Positions 8,075-16,108 of a stretch of 64,000 nt of DNA are shown here, in pieces (position 1 is the stretch's first letter; the number at the start of each line of letters is the position of its first letter). Source of the DNA: Dinoroseobacter sp965279125 (GTDB lineage: Bacteria; Pseudomonadota; Alphaproteobacteria; Rhodobacterales; Rhodobacteraceae); the NCBI GenBank assembly GCA_965279125.1, contig CBDIHL010000041.1, positions 124,001 through 188,000 of the forward strand, given 5' to 3'. Below the pieces are notes generated by a model that ran no database searches, was not told the DNA's origin, and saw nothing but the letters and a program-made list of their open reading frames with translations. The position numbers were made by a program, and so were the translations under genes.

Positions 8075-9721
8075 ATGAAAGCGGATTATGTGATCGTCGG
8101 CGCAGGCTCTGCGGGCTGCGCGCTTGCCTATCGTTTGGCCGAGGCCGGGAAGAGTGTCATCGTGATCGAACATGGCGGCACCGATGCCGGGCCGTTCATT
8201 CAGATGCCCGCCGCCTTGTCGTATCCCATGAATATGAGCCGCTATGATTGGGGATATCAGTCCGAGCCTGAGCCGCACTTGGGCGGGCGTCGTCTAGCCT
8301 GTCCGCGCGGCAAGGTCATCGGCGGAAGCTCGTCGATCAATGGCATGGTCTATGTACGGGGTCATGCGAAGGACTACGACCATTGGGCAGAAAGTGGCGC
8401 GGATGGGTGGGCCTATGCGGACGTACTTCCGTATTTCAAGCGGATGGAGACGTGGAATGGCGATGGCGATGCGTCTTGGCGTGGAACCGACGGCCCTTTG
8501 CACATATCGCGCGGTCCTCGGGACAATCCGCTGGTGCAGGCGTTTGTGAAGGCCGGGGCCGAGGCCGGCTACGAGACGACCGACGACTATAATGGCGAGA
8601 AGCAGGAGGGCTTTGGTCCGTTCGAGGCAACGATCCACAAAGGGGTGCGCTGGTCAGCGGCGAATGCGTATTTGCGGCCCGCATTGAAGCGCGAGAATTG
8701 CACGATGATCCGAGCCCTCGCCCAGCGCGTGGTGATCGAGGACGGACGCGCGACGGGTGTTGAGGTGCTGCGCGGGGGTCAGACCGAAGTGATCGAGGCA
8801 GGCGCTGAGGTGATCCTTGCGGCCTCGTCCATAAACTCGCCCAAATTGCTGATGCTGTCGGGGATTGGACCTGCCACGCATCTCGCCGAGCATGGCATTA
8901 AGGTTAACGCTGATCGGGCCGGGGTCGGGCAAAACCTGCAAGATCACCTAGAGCTCTATATCCAGATGGCCGCCAAGCAGCCCGTCAGCCTGTTCAAATA
9001 CTGGAACCTGCTCGGTAAAGGACTGATCGGAGCGCAGTGGCTGTTTACCAAGACCGGGCTTGGCGCATCGAACCAGTTCGAAAGCTGCGGGTTCATCCGG
9101 TCGCGCGAGGGCGTCGAATACCCCGATCTCCAGTTCCACTTCCTGCCGATCGCCGTGCGCTATGACGGTAAGGTCGCCGCCGAGGGGCACGGGTTTCAAG
9201 CCCATGTCGGACCGATGCGCAGCCCGTCGCGGGGGGCTGTTACCCTGCGCGACGCCGATCCCGCCAGTGATCCGGTGATCCGCTTTAACTACATGAGCGA
9301 GGCGCAGGATTGGGAGGATTTCCGCAAGGCGATCCGGTTAACCCGCGAGATTTTCGCGCAGCCCGCCTTTGCCGCGCATGTGAAGCACGAAATCCAGCCG
9401 GGCGCGCAAGCACAGACGGATGAGGACCTCGACGACTTCATCCGCGAGCACGCCGAAAGCGCGTACCACCCGTGTGGCACCTGCAAGATGGGTCGTGCCG
9501 ACGATCCGATGGCCGTGGTCGATGCCGACTGCATGGTGATCGGGGTGGAGGGGCTGCGGGTTGCCGATAGTTCCATCTTTCCGCGGATCACGAATGGGAA
9601 CCTGAATGGGCCGTCGATTTTGGTCGGCGAGAAGGCTGCGGATCATATCCTTGGGCGGAAACTGGCGCGCGAAAATGCGGAGCCTTGGATGCATCCCGAG
9701 TGGGAAACCGAGCAACGCTAA
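8075..9721 (+). CDS. betA: Choline dehydrogenase (GMC oxidoreductase)
   Basis: A 548-residue FAD-dependent GMC oxidoreductase that oxidises choline to betaine aldehyde at the inner face of the membrane. The FAD-binding GAGSAG is at residues 9-14, GMC signature 1 shows as PRGKVIGGSSSINGMVY, and the catalytic His465 lies in SAYHPCGTCKMG. The C-terminal GNLNGPSILVGEKAAD is the conserved FAD-closing segment. It starts 3 bp after betB and is the last gene of betICBA. Length and motif order match BetA closely. A 14-bp palindrome follows and may end the transcript. Confidence 0.95.
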   Translation: MKADYVIVGAGSAGCALAYRLAEAGKSVIVIEHGGTDAGPFIQMPAALSYPMNMSRYDWGYQSEPEPHLGGRRLACPRGKVIGGSSSINGMVYVRGHAKDYDHWAESGADGWAYADVLPYFKRMETWNGDGDASWRGTDGPLHISRGPRDNPLVQAFVKAGAEAGYETTDDYNGEKQEGFGPFEATIHKGVRWSAANAYLRPALKRENCTMIRALAQRVVIEDGRATGVEVLRGGQTEVIEAGAEVILAASSINSPKLLMLSGIGPATHLAEHGIKVNADRAGVGQNLQDHLELYIQMAAKQPVSLFKYWNLLGKGLIGAQWLFTKTGLGASNQFESCGFIRSREGVEYPDLQFHFLPIAVRYDGKVAAEGHGFQAHVGPMRSPSRGAVTLRDADPASDPVIRFNYMSEAQDWEDFRKAIRLTREIFAQPAFAAHVKHEIQPGAQAQTDEDLDDFIREHAESAYHPCGTCKMGRADDPMAVVDADCMVIGVEGLRVADSSIFPRITNGNLNGPSILVGEKAADHILGRKLARENAEPWMHPEWETEQR

Positions 9722-9818
9722 CATTATTAGGGAGCGACGCTTGAAGTCTCGATTTCACACCATACAGGGCTGATTTCTCTGGTTTTGGCCCTGTATTGAT
9801 GTCAAATTCTACCGAATG

Positions 9819-9851
9819 GTTAACACGCCTAACATTCTTAGGCGTGTTAAC
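9819..9851. terminator. Perfect 14-bp stem hairpin between convergent betA and pobR-like gene
   Basis: Arms GTTAACACGCCTAA and TTAGGCGTGTTAAC pair perfectly around a 5-nt loop (CATTC). It lies in the 151-bp gap between the 3' ends of betA and the AraC gene, the right place for a bidirectional terminator. There is no T-run on either side, so a Rho-assisted terminator or a protein-binding palindrome is also possible. Confidence 0.55.
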
Positions 9852-9872
9852 TTCTGGGTAACTGATAAGCCC

Positions 9873-10724
9873 TTACCCATTCACGGCAGCCCGAAATGAC
9901 CTTGGCGTTTTCCCCGTCGCCGTCCGAAAAACACGAGCGAAATGAGCGGGATCTCCGTAGCCTAAGCTATAGCCAATGTCCGAAACTGGTCTTCCCGAAT
10001 AGGCCAACTCACGACGTGCCTCCAACATGATCCGTTCACGAATAACCGCAGAGGCCGTCTTGCCGAGAACCTTTCCGCACGCCCTATTCAAGTGCGACGG
10101 CGTTTTCGACAGCGCCGCAGCATAGGCGGCCACCTCCTTTTTGGTGCGATAGCGCTGCTCCAACTCATCCAAGAATGCTGCGACCAGTGTATCGTAAGGT
10201 CCCGGAGCAATTGGAATGCCGTCGCCTTCCGCGCGCCGCGCGACCCAATGGGCAATCAATCCGACAAGACCGGATAGCATGGCGCTACGGTATGCTGCGG
10301 GCGTGCGATGCTCTTCAGCGACACTCTCCATCATCTGGGCAAATCGCAGGCCGGACGGCAAAACCCAAGGTGCAGACAGCTTGGCAGGAACTCCGTCGGG
10401 CAACGCAGCCATTAACGTGGCGACAGGCAGCGTCAGCACGATCCCATCGCACCCTTCGTCAAACAAGAACCCGTGTGTGCAAAGGCGCGAGATGAAAATA
10501 CACGTATCCCCCCCGAACCGCCGCGCCGTCCCGTCGATATGCGCGACCCCGCCCCCAGCCCTAATCCAGAGCACCTGAACCAGAGCCGGATGCCGATGCA
10601 CGCGGATCGTCCAGTCGAGGGGGGCGGCGCGATCCTCTATCCGCTCGACATGCAGCAGATCGGGCAAACCACCGACCTCGCCGTAAAGATCAAAGACGGG
10701 AATCTGCGGAAAAGGTTTATTCAT
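9873..10724 (-). CDS. AraC-family regulator, probable activator of pobA (PobR-like)
   Basis: The 283-residue protein has an N-terminal cupin-like sensor region (RVHRHPALVQVLWI and IDGTARRFGGDTCIF) and a C-terminal double helix-turn-helix ending in SDIGYSLGYGDPAHFARVFRTATGKTPRSFR, the AraC signature. The start at 10724 (MNKPFPQIPVFDLYG) was preferred over an upstream in-frame start that would run into pobA. It is divergent from pobA with an 87-bp gap. AraC-type PobR proteins activate pobA with 4-hydroxybenzoate in rhizobia and relatives, so the same role is inferred here. Whether it senses 4-hydroxybenzoate or a halogenated form is unknown. Confidence 0.85.
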   Translation of the reverse strand: MNKPFPQIPVFDLYGEVGGLPDLLHVERIEDRAAPLDWTIRVHRHPALVQVLWIRAGGGVAHIDGTARRFGGDTCIFISRLCTHGFLFDEGCDGIVLTLPVATLMAALPDGVPAKLSAPWVLPSGLRFAQMMESVAEEHRTPAAYRSAMLSGLVGLIAHWVARRAEGDGIPIAPGPYDTLVAAFLDELEQRYRTKKEVAAYAAALSKTPSHLNRACGKVLGKTASAVIRERIMLEARRELAYSGRPVSDIGYSLGYGDPAHFARVFRTATGKTPRSFRAAVNG

Positions 10725-10794
10725 GCGCGATATGTACCAGTTTTTGACGGCAATGCGCGCAGAAAAGCAGCATCTATGCGCAATATCGTCTACC
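10723..10794. promoter_or_regulatory. ATGCGC repeats in the pobR-pobA intergenic region
   Basis: Three direct copies of ATGCGC occur at 10723, 10753 and 10776. The first and third extend to a longer match (ATGCGC-R-ATAT followed by GT and ACC). AraC-family activators usually bind direct repeats, so these are candidate PobR sites. The first copy overlaps the regulator's own start codon, which could give autoregulation. Evidence is sequence pattern only. Confidence 0.4.
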
Positions 10795-10811
10795 AAGGGA
10801 GACACATTACC

Positions 10812-11981
10812 ATGCGCACTCAAGTTTGCATCATCGGCGGCGGCCCCTCAGGCCTGCTGTTGAGCCAGCTGCTTCACCTTCAAGGCATCGACACAGTCGT
10901 GCTGGAGCGTCAATCGCGCGACTACGTGCTGTCGCGAATCCGGGCGGGCGTGCTGGAAAGCGGGACCTGCGATTTGCTACGCCGTGCAGGCGTTGGGGCG
11001 CGGATGGATGCCGAAGGCTATGTGCATACCGGAACGCTGCTGGCCGCTGCAGGGCGCCAATTTCGCGTGGAATTCGGCAATCTCACCGGCAAGACTGTCC
11101 GTGTGTATGGGCAAACCGAAGTCACAAAAGACCTTTATGATGCGCGCGACTCCCTTGATGGCGTGATTATCGACGAGGTTGAAGGGACGCAGATACACGA
11201 CCCAGACAGCGACGCGCCTTACGTCACCTACCACAAGGACGGTGCCGAGCATCGCATAGACTGCGACTGGATCGCGGGATGCGATGGTTTCCATGGTGTC
11301 AGTCGACCTACGATTCCCGATGCGGTGCGCAATGAGTTTGAGAAGGTCTACCCCTTCGGTTGGCTTGGTGTGTTGTCCGAAACCCCGCCCGTGAACGACG
11401 AGGTGACTTATGCAAACAACGCACGCGGCTTCGCTTTATGTTCGATGCGCAACGAGAGCTTGTCGCGATACTATGTGCAATGCCCTGTTGACGATCCGAT
11501 CAGCGCTTGGAGTGATGACCGCTTCTGGGACGAACTGCGCCATCGCCTGCCACCTGAGATCGGCGAGCAACTGATTACCGGTCCGAGCATCGAAAAGTCC
11601 ATCGCACCATTGCGCAGTTTTATTGCTGAACCGATGCGGTGGGGGCGGCTGTTTCTTGTGGGCGATGCCGCGCATATTGTTCCACCCACTGGCGCAAAAG
11701 GGCTGAACCTGGCCGCAAGCGACGTGCATTATCTTTCTGAAGCGCTGATCGCGCATTACACGGCCAGTGATGGAGAAGGTATGGAACGATATTCCGAAAA
11801 GGCACTTGCAAGGGTCTGGAAAGCTTCCCGCTTTTCATGGTGGATGACCTCGACATTGCACCGCTTCCCGTCGCAAACCGCGTTTGACCAAAAGATGCAG
11901 GAGGCCGAGCTAGCTTATCTGGAGCGCTCAAAGGTGGCTCAAACCGCGATGGCCGAGAACTATGTCGGACTGCCCTACTGA
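10812..11981 (+). CDS. pobA: 4-hydroxybenzoate 3-monooxygenase
   Basis: The 389-residue flavoprotein hydroxylates 4-hydroxybenzoate to protocatechuate using FAD, NAD(P)H and O2. The N-terminal GGGPSG, the DG motif AGCDGFHG and the GD motif VGDAAHIVPPTGAKGLNLAAS are all present. Substrate-site segments known from Pseudomonas PobA are kept: YANNARGFALCS, SRYYVQCP and the C-terminal NYVGLPY. ERQSRDYVLSRIRAG corresponds to the NAD(P)H-selectivity loop. The ATG at 10812 follows AAGGGAGA. Its TGA overlaps the ATG of the reductive dehalogenase gene by one base (TGATG), so the two are probably co-translated. Confidence 0.95.
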   Translation: MRTQVCIIGGGPSGLLLSQLLHLQGIDTVVLERQSRDYVLSRIRAGVLESGTCDLLRRAGVGARMDAEGYVHTGTLLAAAGRQFRVEFGNLTGKTVRVYGQTEVTKDLYDARDSLDGVIIDEVEGTQIHDPDSDAPYVTYHKDGAEHRIDCDWIAGCDGFHGVSRPTIPDAVRNEFEKVYPFGWLGVLSETPPVNDEVTYANNARGFALCSMRNESLSRYYVQCPVDDPISAWSDDRFWDELRHRLPPEIGEQLITGPSIEKSIAPLRSFIAEPMRWGRLFLVGDAAHIVPPTGAKGLNLAASDVHYLSEALIAHYTASDGEGMERYSEKALARVWKASRFSWWMTSTLHRFPSQTAFDQKMQEAELAYLERSKVAQTAMAENYVGLPY

Positions 11982-14900
11982 TGGGTATGCGCTTTTTCTC
12001 CGACGCCAAGCGTCCAGTTCACCTTGGTCCTTATCCGCTAGAGCGCTTGTCGCGGGGTGCGATGCCTGATCTGGGCCAAGTTCCCGCGACCAAACCGCTT
12101 GAATTCCGCAGGCCCGACACGCCTGAGAACATCGTCAACGCGATGGGCGAATACCAAGCGATGATGGATGCGATCCGTGACGGGCTGGTGAACAAGACGC
12201 GATCGACCATTCCGGACGACCCGGCTGAGCGCGCCAATCACCTGAAGGGCTTTGGCTATTTCAGCGATGCCTCCATGGTGGCGGTCTGCAAATTGCCGGA
12301 CAGCGCGATGCTGGCGCAGCCCTACCGCAACCCCGATATCGACCGCCTGTCCGAGGCCCTGCGCACCCGCCAGACCAAGACCCTTGCCGCGGGGATCGAC
12401 ATGATCATGGCCGACTTGAAGGAGTCGATGGCCGCCCCCCCAAGCACCATCGTTGGGCATACCCATGCGATTGTGTTCCTTTACGAGATGCCGCGCGATC
12501 CCAAAGACGGCGAGGTTGGCTGCGACTGGCTGGCGGATGCGCAAGAGCACCGCGCTTGCTTGCGCGCCTCGGAAACCGCTGTGGTTCTGGCCAACTACAT
12601 CCGCCTGCTTGGCTGGGACGCCAAAGCGCATACGGCGACCAGCTCGGACGTTGATCTGAACCAATTGACGGTGGCGAGCGGGCTGGCAAGCAATGAGGGC
12701 GGCCAACTTGTGAACCCCTATCTGGGCACACGCTTCGGCGTTGCGGTGCTGACAACCTCGATGGACATCGCGATTGACGCGCCCTTGGTGCCGCTGTCCG
12801 AGCAGCCCTGGTTCAAGACCAAAGGCCCCGCATGGTGGGTCGGCGCTGGCTTTGCCAAATCCGCGCTGAATGGAGACCCGTTTGCCAAGCGCGATTTCCG
12901 CGATGGGCCGCATCCGTTCGAGACGCTCAAGCGCGTGGACGAACCGACGACCTATATTGACGAACCGAATGTCGCCCGCGTGCCCAAACGCGCCGATATG
13001 TTCGCGCGCGCGCAGTTTGGCGATATGGGCAAGGCCGTCCAAGATGGCGCAAAGGGCGGGTACTACGTGCGCAAAGCAGCACCTAGCGCCGCACAACGCC
13101 GGATGCTCGGCGCGTTCGTGTTGCTGCAAGATGGCAAGCCGATGCGCGATCCGGTGCCCAGTGCGCCGCAAAGCCACGCCGATGCCATCAAGGCGGCGAG
13201 CTATTTTCTGGGCGTCGATGCCGTCGGTATTTCGCGCTGCCCCGACTGGACGTGGTACAGCCACGATGCGCGTGGCGATGTGCTGACCCCGCCTCATGAC
13301 ACTGCCATCAGCATGATCATCGACCAAGGCTACGAGACGATGGAGGGTGCCTCAGGCGACGACTGGATCAGCGTCGCGCAATCCATGCGCGCCTATCTGC
13401 GGTTCTCACTGCTCGGTGGGGTCATCGCACAGCAAATCCGCAATCTAGGGTACTCTGCCAAGGCGCATACCGTGCTTGACGGCGAGGTGCTGCAACCGCC
13501 GCTTCTGCTGCTGTCAGGCCTCGGCGAGGTCAGTCGCATTGGCGAGGTCATCCTGAACCCCTTCCTCGGCCCGCGCCTGAAATCCGGCGTTGTGACCACC
13601 GACATGCAGCTCGCCCACGACAAGCCCATTGATTTTGGGATGCAGAAGTTCTGCGACAGCTGCAACAAATGTGCGCGCGAATGCCCCTCGGGTGCAATCA
13701 CGGCTGGTCCGAAGCTAATGTTCAACGGCTATGAGATCTGGAAAAGCGACAGCCAGAAATGCGCGACTTACCGGATCGGCACGCTCGGTGGTGCGATGTG
13801 CGGGCGGTGTATGAAGACCTGTCCGTGGAACCTAGAAGGGCTGTTTGCTGAAAAGCCGTTTCGATGGGCGGCGATGAATATGCCGAGTGCCGCGCCCGTG
13901 CTCGCAAAGCTCGACGATGTGGTCGGCAATGGCGGGCTGAACCCGATCAAGAAGTGGTGGTGGGATCTGGAGGTGCAGGAGGATGGCGGTTACGCGCCGA
14001 CGCGCCATCCGGTGAATGCACGCGATCTGTCGAAAGACCTCGACCTGAAATACGAAGATCAGACTTTGGCGGTCTATCCTGCGCCGATTGCACCCCACCC
14101 CTACCCTTATCCGTTCGCGATGGACCGCGAGGCCGGGATCGAGGCGTATCAAGCGATGATCACCGCTGATGAGTATAAGGATCGGTTGGCGAAGGGCGAA
14201 GACGGGCATTTGCACCGCTACACAAGCGACGTCGAAAGCCCAGTGATTCAGGTTGTGATTACAAAAGCCGAGGCGATGACCGGGGATGTGACGAAGTACG
14301 AATTCCGCCGTCCCGATGGCAACGATCTGCCGGAATGGAGTGCCGGGGCGCATCTGGATATCGTGGTCGCCCCCGAATTCCTGCGTCAGTATTCCATGTC
14401 CGGAAATCCTGCTGATCGCTCAAAATACCAAATCGGCGTGCTACGCGAGGATGCCGGGCGTGGTGGCTCCAGATTAATGCATAGAATTTTTAACGAAGGT
14501 CGCAGAATTTTTGTGTCCAAGCCGATCAACCATTTTCCGTTGGTCGAAGATGCGAAGATGAGCTTCCTGATGGGCGGTGGGATCGGCATCACGCCGATGA
14601 TCGCGATGGCGCATAGTTTGCACCAACGAAACGCAAACTTTGCAATCCATTATTCTGTAAGAAATAGGTATAATGCAGGTTTCTTGAGCGACCTCGCTGC
14701 GATGCCGTGGGCCGACAAATTGCATCTTCACGTTTCGGATGAAGACACCCGCGCCGACCTCGATCAGGTCCTTTCGGGCTACGCGGACGGGCATCACGTC
14801 TATACCTGCGGACCCGATCGCTACATGAGCAGCGTCATCGAGGCGGCCGAGCGTCAGGGCTTTCCAGACGCTGCAAGGCATCTCGAATACTTCTCTGTCC

Positions 14901-15187
14901 CAGAAATTCCTGATTACGTTAATCACCCCTTCACTCTTCGCCTGAAAGATGGCCGCGAGTTGCATGTGCCGGCGGACAAAGCCGCGACAGATGTGCTGGC
15001 GGAGCATGGTGTTTCCGTCGATGTGAAATGCGCCGATGGTATTTGTGGGGTCTGCAAATGCGGTCTGGTCGCCGGAGAGGTGGAGCACCGCGATTTTGTG
15101 CTGTCGAAAGCCCAGCGAGAGACATCTGTCATCCTCTGCCAATCGAGGGCAGCGGAAGCGGGTGGCGTTATCGAGGTCGACCTCTAG
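11981..15187 (+). CDS. Self-sufficient reductive dehalogenase (RdhA fused to flavin/[2Fe-2S] reductase)
   Basis: This 1068-residue protein joins a cobalamin-dependent reductive dehalogenase to its electron-supply module. Residues 1-330 are a degenerate duplicate of the catalytic domain. Residues about 370-690 carry the B12 region and two [4Fe-4S] sites: Cys558/561/564/568 (CDSCNKCARECP) and Cys594/607/610/614. Residues 750-1068 resemble phthalate dioxygenase reductase, with flavin site RQYSMS at 802, NAD site GGGIGITPM from 865 and [2Fe-2S] Cys1017/1022/1025/1053. There is no twin-arginine signal and no RdhB anchor gene, so it should be cytosolic and catabolic, like the aerobic enzymes NpRdhA and BhbA. 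Coupling to pobA suggests removal of halogen from 3- or 3,5-halo-4-hydroxybenzoate. The substrate is inferred. It needs cobalamin. Confidence 0.9.
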   Translation: MGMRFFSDAKRPVHLGPYPLERLSRGAMPDLGQVPATKPLEFRRPDTPENIVNAMGEYQAMMDAIRDGLVNKTRSTIPDDPAERANHLKGFGYFSDASMVAVCKLPDSAMLAQPYRNPDIDRLSEALRTRQTKTLAAGIDMIMADLKESMAAPPSTIVGHTHAIVFLYEMPRDPKDGEVGCDWLADAQEHRACLRASETAVVLANYIRLLGWDAKAHTATSSDVDLNQLTVASGLASNEGGQLVNPYLGTRFGVAVLTTSMDIAIDAPLVPLSEQPWFKTKGPAWWVGAGFAKSALNGDPFAKRDFRDGPHPFETLKRVDEPTTYIDEPNVARVPKRADMFARAQFGDMGKAVQDGAKGGYYVRKAAPSAAQRRMLGAFVLLQDGKPMRDPVPSAPQSHADAIKAASYFLGVDAVGISRCPDWTWYSHDARGDVLTPPHDTAISMIIDQGYETMEGASGDDWISVAQSMRAYLRFSLLGGVIAQQIRNLGYSAKAHTVLDGEVLQPPLLLLSGLGEVSRIGEVILNPFLGPRLKSGVVTTDMQLAHDKPIDFGMQKFCDSCNKCARECPSGAITAGPKLMFNGYEIWKSDSQKCATYRIGTLGGAMCGRCMKTCPWNLEGLFAEKPFRWAAMNMPSAAPVLAKLDDVVGNGGLNPIKKWWWDLEVQEDGGYAPTRHPVNARDLSKDLDLKYEDQTLAVYPAPIAPHPYPYPFAMDREAGIEAYQAMITADEYKDRLAKGEDGHLHRYTSDVESPVIQVVITKAEAMTGDVTKYEFRRPDGNDLPEWSAGAHLDIVVAPEFLRQYSMSGNPADRSKYQIGVLREDAGRGGSRLMHRIFNEGRRIFVSKPINHFPLVEDAKMSFLMGGGIGITPMIAMAHSLHQRNANFAIHYSVRNRYNAGFLSDLAAMPWADKLHLHVSDEDTRADLDQVLSGYADGHHVYTCGPDRYMSSVIEAAERQGFPDAARHLEYFSVPEIPDYVNHPFTLRLKDGRELHVPADKAATDVLAEHGVSVDVKCADGICGVCKCGLVAGEVEHRDFVLSKAQRETSVILCQSRAAEAGGVIEVDL

Positions 15188-15208
15188 CTTTGTAGATGGG
15201 CCCTTGTG

Positions 15209-16108
15209 ATGGGGCGTCCTATTGTCCTTTTCATTGCCGGTATGGGGCGAAGCGGATCGACCCTTCTGGGAGATGTGCTCGATACATTCCAAGGCTACAC
15301 CGCTGTTGGCGAGCTACACCATATCTGGGGCCGGGGTGCGGTTGAAAATTGGCGCTGCGGGGACGGACCGCTATTTCGCGATCATCCCATTTGGCAGAGC
15401 GTTGTTGCGGCTGTCGAGCAGGCTGAGCCGAATGTCAGTCTTGTGAAGCGTGCGCAGCGTCTCGAACGCATACGCCATAATCGCAGAAATATCCTGAGGT
15501 TGGGACTTCATGCGCAGCCAAGCGCTACTATGGCATATCGTGCGGAGTTTGAGGTGGTCTACCGAACACTTGCAAAAATATCAGGTGCAACAGTGATCGT
15601 GGACACTGGCAAAGTGCCCTTCCACGCTGCAATCATGCAATCCTCGCCAGAGGTTGATTTCCGCGTTTTGCATTTGGTTCGTGATCCTTGCGCGGTGGCG
15701 TTCGCGCGCTGCCGAGTGAAGGATACGATTGGCCCGTTGGGGCAGGCGGCGCAGATGCAAAAGTTCTCTGTGGCACTGACGGTGTTGCGTTGGCGGCGGC
15801 GTCGGAGAGAGGTCGAGCAGCTTGCGCAAGCGGGTCGCTTTGCGACGCTGTCGTATGAGGCGTTTTGCAATGACCCGACTTATGCGTTGCGTGCCGTCAC
15901 CCAGGCTCTTGATCTGCCCGTTTCTGAAGCGGATCTTGACACTCTTTCCACCGCACAATTCACGCGCCAACCTGGGATCGCTTTCTCTGGCAACCCAAAC
16001 AGGCTGTCGGTCAGCAAAACACTCATTAAGAATGACGACAGGTGGTGCACTTATATGCCTTGGTACAACAAGGCTCTTGTGCGGCTTCTGGGCGAAGTAT
16101 GTGCCTGA
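15209..16108 (+). CDS. Sulfotransferase family protein
   Basis: The 299-residue protein has a PAPS 5'-phosphosulfate loop at its N-terminus (GMGRSGSTLLGD) and a 3'-phosphate region (HLVRDPCAVAFARCR), so it should transfer sulfate from PAPS to a hydroxyl group. The ATG at 15209 is preferred to the GTG just before it. It begins 21 bp after the dehalogenase gene but points functionally to the polysaccharide genes that follow. It is a clear paralogue of the minus-strand sulfotransferase at 20221-21288, sharing a D-[TS]-GK-x-PFHAA block and QPGIAFSGN near the C-terminus. The acceptor is probably a surface glycan. Confidence 0.85.
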   Translation: MGRPIVLFIAGMGRSGSTLLGDVLDTFQGYTAVGELHHIWGRGAVENWRCGDGPLFRDHPIWQSVVAAVEQAEPNVSLVKRAQRLERIRHNRRNILRLGLHAQPSATMAYRAEFEVVYRTLAKISGATVIVDTGKVPFHAAIMQSSPEVDFRVLHLVRDPCAVAFARCRVKDTIGPLGQAAQMQKFSVALTVLRWRRRRREVEQLAQAGRFATLSYEAFCNDPTYALRAVTQALDLPVSEADLDTLSTAQFTRQPGIAFSGNPNRLSVSKTLIKNDDRWCTYMPWYNKALVRLLGEVCA

